This document shows positions 55,396 through 64,000 of a stretch of DNA of 64,000 nucleotides, one piece after another. The notes beneath the pieces are model-generated. The model ran no database searches. It was given only the letters and a program-made list of their open reading frames with translations, and was not told the origin of the DNA. Source of the DNA: Pseudovirgaria hyperparasitica (taxonomy: Eukaryota; Ascomycota; Dothideomycetes; Acrospermales; Acrospermaceae); contig NW_022985549.1 of assembly GCF_010093815.1 (NCBI RefSeq), positions 434,001 to 498,000 of the forward strand, given 5' to 3'. Positions within the stretch are counted from its first letter, which is position 1, and each line of letters starts with the position of its first letter. The position numbers were made by a program, and so were the translations under genes.

Positions 55396-57095
55396 TTACT
55401 TGTCACTCCACTCCTTGAAGCTCTTTTGACGTTGCCGCGAGTTCCATTGCAACGTTCTTGAGATGCTGTCCACCCAGTCTTTGCTTTTCCTATCCAGAGG
55501 CAAGACGCTCGGAAACGGAAAACGTGACGCGGATACCGTCACGTAGTCGCCAGGCTTCAGCTCAACTCTAGGATATCTGATTAATTCCAACGCAATTTAA
55601 CTGAAATATTGTCTTACCTTTCTCGGCCATCAAAACTGGCCCATGAGCTCGTCCGAGCGTCGTACGGCACGCCAGCTCGCATTACAATTGTGTCAGGCAG
55701 AATGATAGGTCGGAATGACAGTGTATGAGCGCAAATAGCGGTCACCAGAATCACCGGGTTATCAGGATGGCACAATGAGCCACCTGCTGCAAGGTTGTAC
55801 GCGGTTGAGCCGGTTGGTGTGGATATACATATACCATCGGCTTGTATCGTTGTGAAGTGCTGATCATCGCCAAAGAGCTCGATAGTTGACATTGCTACAA
55901 CTATCAGCACTTGCCACTCTTACAGTTTTATAGACCTCACTTGGATTTGGTCCTCGGTCCACCACGAGCTCATTCAGTATGTTGTGCGTTCCATCTGGAA
56001 CATGGGTATGTTGATTATCGGCCTCTTCTCCTATAAGCTCTTCTACTAAATCCTGGTCCGGCTTGTCCCGCGTCCGCGAGCGCATCACGGTTGCTTCAAA
56101 CCTCAGTCTCAAGCTGACAGTAATACCATCGTGAAATGCCTTCGTCAAAGTATCCGGATACCCTTCGTAGTCAAATTTCGTCAAGAATCCAAGTGAGCCG
56201 AGTGAGAATGATATGACCGCAGGCACGATGCGTTGGAAAAGGTGGCTCGCGTACAGTACAGTACCATCGCCTCCAAGTGCAACGATTATATCAAAGGTCT
56301 GCGGTCGCTTGGCGCAAAGCTCTTCATTCCAGAACCTCAGTCTGTCCTTGCAGGTTGGGCATGACTCTCTTAAACTTTTGGCATCGAAGAGATCATTGTG
56401 CTCTAATGTTTCTTCCACCCAGACAGTGAGCCCATCTTGTTTTTGTAGTATCCACTCAGTAACGTCCCGTGTGTTCTTGATTAGACCTTCGTCGTGCGCT
56501 TTGCAAAGCACAAAAACGTTTCTCACATTCGTTTTGACCCTGATGCTGGATAGACGTTTTGCAAGCTCCCGTATGCCGAACGCCATGTCCGAAATCTGCT
56601 TCTTCGTAAGCAGTCTCGACTCGTTGCGCTGGTTCTTGTCACCATGCGGATCCTTGTCGCTCATCTTCTCCTCCGTGGCGCCCTGAAAGCTAAGGTCTGG
56701 CGCTTCCGATCCCTTATGTTCGTTCAAAATCGAGTGTACATAGCAGTCGGTGGTTCTGCGCACGCTCTGTGGCCGAGCTGCCATGGTAGGGTTTAAGGAT
56801 GATTTACGGCGGTATGGTGACCCTACGCCGAATGTTACCTGAAGGTTCAGCATTTGTATCAAAAGAGTTTCTTCAGGATAGTGGGGCTAGCGGCAATGAC
56901 GCTATACATACCTCAATTGGAGTTGACCCGGATCCCTCATAGTCTCGAGGGTCAAATTCTCCACCCGACTCAGAGTGGATGTTAGCTTCAAGGTGAAGTG
57001 GGGTGATACAGTCATTTATTTACCACATTCTCAGCGAGGACCTCGGGTATCGTGAGACTCGACGGTGGAACATCAACAGTTTGTGAGGCATTCAT
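55396..57095 (-). CDS. NAD kinase, 494 aa
   Basis: Five exons: 57095-57024, 56968-56912, 56838-55941, 55894-55618 and 55576-55396; the second acceptor is chosen because CTAAC lies upstream as branch site and phase fits. N-terminal 60 residues are disordered. Kinase core: [19 protein letters not shown] (GGDGT), [30 protein letters not shown], and [23 protein letters not shown] (substrate-binding, conserved NAD-kinase block). NAD kinases phosphorylate NAD to NADP in cytosol or mitochondria. The N-terminal extension and overall length match fungal cytosolic UTR1-type enzymes. A mitochondrial signal is not evident. Located between PARG and the polyketide synthase, same strand as both. Confidence 0.96.
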
Positions 57096-57625
57096 GTCAC
57101 TGGAGTGTGAGTATCGAGTGGAAGATCTAATTCAATGCACAAGGTTGCAGGCAAGAGGCTGGTAACTAGTTATCAATCGCACGCCAAATGCGGGGCTGCT
57201 TGGTCGCCTACCTGGTAGTGTCGGGACCCACTTAGTTATGTTTACATCGTCGATTCCCTATTTGACCTAAAAATCCTAGACGAACTCCGGTCCTCACGTA
57301 TGCTATGCCATACGTGATTCTACAGCCACACATTTGATTAATGACACCACCGGAATTGTTCCGCTGCGCGTGAACAGTACCGTGTGCCAAATGATCCAAA
57401 GTCGGGTCGCAGATCGGTAGCGGCTCTTCAATAAGTTACAAACGTCTTCGCAACTATGTGGGCACTATTATCTGATGATTTGACTGAACCAGCAGGACAA
57501 TGAAAGATACGTATCGACGGATATATATTGTATAATGAAGAACACAATAGATTTGAAAGATAGGGACAAGCAAGGCGAAATCTCCAACATCCTTAATGAT
57601 GCGGTTGAGATCTTCAGTGCTCAAG
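57096..57625. other. Intergenic interval
   Basis: 530 bp between the NAD kinase start and the 3' end of the polyketide synthase, both on the minus strand. Contains the NAD kinase promoter. Nothing else identified. Confidence 0.45.
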
Positions 57626-60600
57626 TCACTTAGAAAATTTAGTCTTCAGACGTTGTGCAGCTACGACACCGAGCTGTTCGATACTACCTCCACTCAACAA
57701 TTCCAAAACAGAGATTTCAATTCCAAGCTTCCGCTTCCACCAATTCCGAATTTCGATTGCGACAAGCGAGTCAATGCTAGCCGTAGCGAGGCTCTGGGAT
57801 AGTTCCATCTCGGAGCCTCTCATCAAGAGGTTTGTGATATATTTTCCGAGCTCTTCAGCAATTGTTTTCGCTGATGATCGGTCGTCAAGCTTGCTTGGGT
57901 CTTTGGCCATGATTGAGAGGAAACGGTCTAATTGACTGCTTCTAGTCTTGTTCTCTGCCATAGGCACTCTCTGAAGATTTCGATAGATCGACATACGAGG
58001 ATCACGTTTCCAGAATGTTGCGTTGTCATTGTCCATGATTGGTGTAGTAGACTCAGTTGAATGAAAGATATGATTGAAGGCCTGGAAGCCACTGTAGGGG
58101 CTTGTGTTGGGCCAGGACCTGGGACCATGGGTGATGGATGAGCGACAGATCGCAAGATGAAGAGTGTCCAAGAAGTGCTTCTCTGTCAAGAGGCTTGCAA
58201 AGCTCTGTCTCAGGTTCTCCCTGACGGATGCAGTACGACTGACAAATCCTATGTCGTCGATAGGACCAATACTTATTACTGAAGCAGGCAGTCCAAGACT
58301 TTGTCTGTATTGAGAAAACGAGTCAAGGAAGGTGTTTCCCGCAGAGTAATTCGACTGTCCATAGTATCCATGGATTCCGCCGAGGGAAGAGAATAAAATG
58401 AAAAAATCAAGTTCTCGTGGCAGGAGGTTGTGCAGATTCCATGCGCCTTGCACTTTTGGATTCACTGCCTTTTGCCACGTTCTCAGATCCATATCGATAA
58501 TACCAGCATCAGCTAGCACCATAGCCATGTGCATGGCGCCAGCTATGGGCATGGCTGCCAGAGCTATAACCTGCTTCATGGCGGTAGCATCTGCAACATC
58601 GACGGAGAAGACTTGGGGTGAACAGTTCATTGCTTCCAACTCGCGCAGAAATCCCTGGTCCTCTAGCGACTCACCGGCAGAGCGGGAAAGGAACATCAGA
58701 TGCTGTGCCCCATGTTCGACCATCCAACTGGCGATTGCTTTACCTAAGCCGCCCAGGCCACCAACGAGTACATATGTTGCATCCTTGCGAAACCTAGGAG
58801 TGGGAACACTCGGGGTTGACCGTATTCTGTGTTCATCCGGAAACATAATGACAACTTTGCCTATGCCAGACCCTGCCTGGAAATGCTTAAACGCAGCCGC
58901 AATGTTTTGGGCATCAAATTTTGTGATGGGTCTCACCGGTCCGAAGCTACCTGTGGCGTATTTATCCAGTGCTAGTCGGAGCAGACGAGCAGTCCTGGAC
59001 TTATTGGTGGTTATGAGTCGAGTCGCGTCCCCTACGATAAAGGTCCGGTCTCTCTCGAAAGGGGTCAATAGGAGTCGCCCTCTCCCTACCAGTGCTGCCT
59101 TGTATCAATATTGGGTCTTTCTCCAGAAGACAGATACTCACTATCGCGTTTTCCAATATCAATCATTACGCCATCTTCAGCAACACATCTCCAGGAGTCT
59201 TGCAGGTGCTCATTCGGCGATGTATGTAAAACTACGTCCACCCCGTTATTGCTAGTAGCCTCAAGGATGTCTGCCGGGAACGTGCCGTCTCGCAAATCGA
59301 AGATGCGACCACGTGGGAGATTAAATGTCTCAACCAAGAAGGATATTTTCTCTTCACTATCAACGGCCGCAAATATGTCGGCTCCAATCCACCTAGCAAC
59401 TTGGATGGCACAGATGCCAATGCCTTGGTATATCAGCAATGCTATTTGCCAAGAAGATAGCTTAACTCACCTTCAGTAGCGGCGTGAATTAGAATTGACT
59501 GCCCTCTTTGTAGTTTCCATTTCTCTACAAGAAACAGCAGAACTGTTGTATATGCAAACGGCATGGTAGCCGCTTCTTCGTCACTGAGTCCGTGTGGAAT
59601 CTTTACACACAATTCTGCCGCCCTAGCAATGATAGTAGCAATGCCTGTAGACTCTCCTCCGACGGTCATAACACGATCGCCAAGTGCGAGTTCAGTAACA
59701 CTGGATCCAAGTTTAACAACGTAACCAACGGCCTCAACACCGAAGAACCTATTGGTCCTTGCACTGATATCGATACCCATAGCAAGTTGGAGGTCGCTTT
59801 GATTTAGACCAACCATAGACACCTTAATGTGTATCTCATCCTTCGCAGGATCTTCCAGTGCCTGGCTCGTCCATTGTAGTGTTTCCAAGAAACCCGGGGT
59901 TCGAATTTGTAAGGCTTTCACTGGCTGACTCTCCACAGTGTCGCAGAGATCTTTCTCCACAGGAATCCAGTGAAAGCGACCGACGTTCAAAGTACCGGAG
60001 TACCATATCCACTCCATGTCCACATCCAATTCTCCATCTTCGATTTTCGATCTACGAATGGTATCTAAAACGTGAACAGCAGCTTGCGCAGCTCCGACTC
60101 CGTCTCCCAATTCGAGGGTAGCAAATGATGCTGCCAACTCTGATCTCGCTGTTCTCATCAAGCCCAGAATCATCCCAGTAGATGGATTTGCTGGATTGAT
60201 TTGCGCAGCAGGCATGAGCCATACGAGGCTCCTCGTTTGCATCTTTTGCACAAGCTTAAGAAGCTCTGATAGGTCTTCTTCATTCACGTCCTGCAGTACT
60301 GGTTTCTCGCCAAGATCGATGAGGGATATGATATCCTGGTTTGCTGGCAGTGTCTCACCCAGAATGCATATGTCGAATTCAATGTTCCGTTTACGAAGCA
60401 ATGTTACGAGCTCAACCACAAGTGGAACCTCTACAGTTGGTCGTAGCAGCGTGAGTCTGTGTTGGGCCAGTTCACGGATTGCTGGTTTTGCAACGCTGTT
60501 TGCCATCAACACATATGGCGGCTCATAGTCAAGAGTAACAGATTTGCACCCGGAGAAGCCAGCACTTCGCAGTCGTTTGTCCCATTCTTCTGGCGAGATA

Positions 60601-63600
60601 AAGGGAGATTGCACTCTTCCATCTTCTTCGGCTAACCACCAACCAGCGACTGGGCCCTATTCCAGTTGTCAGTAGTCTTTTCCGAACTATGACTTGAGTA
60701 TCAAGCTTCAATGGTATTGAAGTTCCCTCAGAATAAGGACACCATGCAAAGCTAGTAGAGCATCCATCTGCCGGTATCCGAGCACAGAGGAGTTGCTCGC
60801 AGCGCCGTTAGACGAATATCTCATATCTGTAGCAGATAGAGGACACGATAATTATCGGAACTGACTTACCATGACATAACTCATCATTTGTGTCACTATT
60901 TACATCAGCAGAACTCAGGGCAGATTACGATTGGCTGGATTTACCAGGGCAAAGCTCTTGCAAGAAAAGCTGACCGTTAGGCTTTAGAAGCGATCGAACG
61001 TTCGTCAAAGTGTCCTGGAGACAGGGTGTCGCATGCAGTACCTGCAAAAAAGTCTTAGATATTCCCGTGACTCCCTAATCAATTAGAGAACCTACATTCG
61101 AAGCTACAATGATATCATATCCCCCGGCGACGAATCCCTGTTTGCGTGGGTCCTTTGATATGTCGAGTACCTGATATTGAATACCTTCGTAGTGTTTGAA
61201 ACGTTCCTTAGCTGCGATGAAGAATCCAGATGATATGTCAGTGAAAGTGTATCTCCAATATAGTCTTTCACCATAATCAGAGCGCAGATGCTCCAAGAAT
61301 TTAGCTGTGATACCACCAGTGCCAGCACCAATTTCAAGAATTCTGAGTTGAGGATTGGCGTTTCCGTGTAGCTGCACATATTCTTTGATTTCTCGGATAT
61401 CGTTATACCAGTTGTGTATTCCAGTGAGGACACCATCCTCGAGAAGAATGTCCAGAAAACTCGTTTTACCTTCAAATACACTTACTGCATTCTTGTATGT
61501 TCGGTAAATCGCATTTGAATATGCCCACGCGCCGGCGGCTTCGCATTGCCGGAAATTTTCTTCAATAACCTGTTGACGTCTGCTAGGAGACATCTGCACC
61601 AGAGCCATAGAGTCTTCTACCAACGGATAATCTGGCTTCTGATATCGCTCATACTGAGCATTTATCCAAGATCGAAATTTGGCCAGATGAGGTTGAGCTG
61701 GGGTCAGGCTGGCGATGGCATGTCTCGTTTCGATAGCACAAAGGACCATCAGTCTTTCGCAGGATTGTATCAAGTCCCGCACATTGGATGTTATATGCAT
61801 CAAGTCACCTGCTGGGAGGAAATCTGGATGTGGCTTCCATTGAAGCCGTAAAGTGTGTAAGTCTGGCGGCTCTTTTGAGTCCAAGGCCCTCATAGCCTTG
61901 CCTCGAAAGCCCTTCAGGACATAGACAATATCACCACCATCAGTGACACCATATGAATTCCCCGTGAAAGTATCACCTCTCGTCGCTGCCGAACTTTTGA
62001 TTCGTATAGACTTTCTGGCTCCATCACCGACGTACAGCTCTTCAATGTGTGTAGGGAGGAACAATGTGTCGAAGTTTCGATATGTACCTTTTGCTTTTGC
62101 GACAGTCAATGACTGAAATACAAGGTCAAGTGTCGAAGGGTGGAGCATATAGGCTGATTCATGCCTTTCCTGTTCATCCAAAACGTCTACCGAAGCCACT
62201 TGGTCTGTAACACTCGCCGCTATATTCTTCAATCGAGCAAACTTCCCGGCATAGTTCAGACCGACCCGTGCCATTGCAGTGTACCATCGAGATGACGATA
62301 CTTTTCGATCAAGGATCGAGGGAGCTTTCTGTGGGAGTGGCGATGAACAGCCACCACAAACTCTCCCGGAACAGTGCTCATTCCAAGTAGTACCGTCATA
62401 CGTGGCGACCTGGAAAGAGAACCAGCGACTACCCACAGCCGAGATAGGTTTTTCTGTGTGAAAGCTTGTCACCATCTCAACAGCTTTATCTGCGTATAGA
62501 ACTAGAGCCTTGCTTATATCCATGTCTTGTACGGTGAAGTCCCTTTTCCCACTGAGCTGAAATATGGCCTCTCCAGCAATCGCAATATAGCCCGCCGCCG
62601 GAAATATGACATCAACGCCAACGCGATGATCATGTAGCCAAGGTACGTTCGTGATCTTCAGTATATTCCTCCAGCTGGGTGATGTATCGCATCCTTCTAC
62701 GATCCGAAGGCCAAGCAAGTCGTGTGGAAGATGCTTGCGGAACCTCCAGTTCTTCTGTATTCTGGTTTCAGACCAGTACTTCTTCTCGTAGTTCCAGGGA
62801 TAGTTTGGAAGATCATGAACAACCTTTTCAGGCCCGTGTGGATATCCTATTTTAACACCATGGCAATATAGGAGCCCTACCGAAGTTAGGAATGATATGG
62901 TATCGTCTTTACCACGATCCAGGACCGAGACATAGTTTATCTCTGTGCCGGCTGCCTTATAAATCTGTCTTAGTGGCCCAGAAAGCGCTGGATGAGGTCC
63001 AACTTCCAAGTGCACTCTACATTCCGGAGAGTCTGCCAGCAATGACTTAATAGCCGAGTGGAAAAGGACAGGGCTCTCTAGATTTTGCTGCCAATATAGG
63101 GGCCCAAAGTCTGAAGCTGACCGGAGGACTGTGCCTCTCACACTAGAATAGAATGGCACCGTAGGTGAAGTGGGTGACAAGTGCTTCGCAATAAGCTCAT
63201 AGTACTCCTGGCCGAAGAGACCCATGTGATCTAATCAGGTTAGCATAGAGTTAGATATATAACCATTCTGACAAGTAGAATCTTACAGGAATGATATGCC
63301 ATGTCAACTTGTAACTTCCTGACCAAAGTAAGTGGATTAGAGTCTTTAATGCTCAGCATCGTCTGTTCCAATGCGTCCAAGTCCCCTGAGAGCGTAATGC
63401 TAGAGCCACTGTTCTCACAGGCAATACAGACACCAGAATGGAGATATGGTGCAACATCCTCTCTGCTCATACCGACAGCAGCCATACCTCCTGCTTTCTT
63501 GGCTTCTTTACACACATGACCGCGATAGAATGCGGCGATGATTGCGGCATCCGCAGTCAATGCCCCTGCAGCGTACGCCGCAGCGAGCTCACCGCTTGAA

Positions 63601-64000
63601 TGTCCAACTACCGCGGAGGGAACGATGTTCCAGGTAGCCAAGAGGTTTATGAGTGCGATCTGTAAAGCAGTGCACACGGGCTGTGAGTATTGCGCCTCTA
63701 GGAGAAGCTTCCCGCTGGCTGCCGTGCATAGAACGTCTGGAAAAGGTTTGAGCTTTTGATGAATCCGTATTAATAAGTGTTCATGAGTTACCTTCGATAT
63801 TCCATGTGGGGCAGTGTGGTAGACTATGAATTATAGCATTCAACGAGCGAATGTCTTGCAGGAAGCTTGGATACTCTTGGGTAAGTAGACGGCCCATGGA
63901 AGCCCTATAAGAATCAGTCCGGTTTCTGAAGTCTAGACTGAAAGGAACTCACCACTGTGCACCCTGTCCGGTGAAGATGAAGGCAACTTGAGTAGGTCCC
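57626..64000 (-). CDS. Highly reducing polyketide synthase (5' partial; AT-DH-cMT-ER-KR-ACP visible)
   Basis: Nine visible exons: 64000-63953, 63904-63792, 63736-63287, 63230-61096, 61041-60945, 60895-60870, 60656-59471, 59423-59142 and 59094-57626 (1934 residues; the KS lies beyond the edge). Domains in order: AT ([23 protein letters not shown] with nucleophile Ser, MAYHSYHM), DH ([28 protein letters not shown] with the catalytic Asp), cMT ([13 protein letters not shown]), ER ([15 protein letters not shown]), KR ([31 protein letters not shown] with Ser-Tyr-Asn) and ACP ([15 protein letters not shown] with the phosphopantetheine Ser). HR-PKSs build reduced polyketides in the cytosol. The ER Gly motif and DH HxxxG differ from consensus (see findings). 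Any partner genes must lie past 64 kb. Confidence 0.97.

Noticed and set aside
57626-64000. Reading the minus-strand frames as several separate reductase, methyltransferase and acyltransferase genes
   Set aside because: All join in phase at canonical splice sites and follow the standard HR-PKS domain order, so this is one gene.

Overview
The window is nuclear DNA of a filamentous ascomycete (Pezizomycotina). Three things support this. Introns are short (about 28 to 110 bp, with one of 213 bp), have GT..AG ends and often a CTAAC-like branch site. Genes sit singly on both strands without operons. The gene content is typical of these fungi: a Zn2Cys6 regulator, DHA1/DHA2 drug-type transporters, a highly reducing polyketide synthase, neutral ceramidase, VAC8 and a DUF262 protein. 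Class is not resolvable by eye; Dothideomycetes or Eurotiomycetes are both plausible. I rebuilt 23 gene models (two cut by the window edges) by joining reading frames at splice sites; all complete models sum to whole codons.

Layout. 0-10 kb: the 3' part of an M28 glutamate-carboxypeptidase-like gene, a simple-repeat zone (GT microsatellite, TAGG repeat, 14-bp minisatellite, G-rich tract), a DUF262 protein and a glycine-zipper protein. 10-25 kb: secreted type-B carboxylesterase, type II 3-dehydroquinase, neutral ceramidase divergent from the splicing factor SPF27, a small PLDc_N membrane protein, a PhoD phosphatase and a DHA1 transporter. 25-38 kb: GPI-type surface protein, Zn2Cys6 regulator, DHA2 transporter with an in-frame stop, an unknown protein, a MAPEG protein and a double-hotdog thioesterase-like protein. 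38-44 kb: three accessory-looking genes side by side (a large intracellular MACPF protein, a small cysteine-rich secreted protein and a 143-aa papain-fold-like protein). 46-57 kb: a Ser/Thr kinase, VAC8, a microbial-type PARG and NAD kinase, all housekeeping. 57.6-64 kb: a highly reducing polyketide synthase running off the right edge, so any metabolite cluster would continue beyond the window.

Most genes are independent. Plausible local links are the ceramidase/SPF27 shared divergent promoter, the adjacent NAD kinase and ADP-ribose-processing gene, and the 38-44 kb accessory trio. Long gene-free blocks (6.2-7.6, 8.9-10.7, 12.4-14.3, 29.0-31.3, 33.1-34.4, 44.3-46.5, 48.5-51.0 kb) hold nothing I can identify; several are AT-rich and could be decayed repeats. 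I found no intact transposon, no tRNA or rRNA and no CRISPR.

The observations most worth following are an esterase intron made of diverged copies of its own flanking exon (intron gain by tandem duplication), the papain-fold-like gene, a recurring C-rich to G-rich switch along coding strands, a Thr at the ceramidase nucleophile position, and the stop in the DHA2 transporter.
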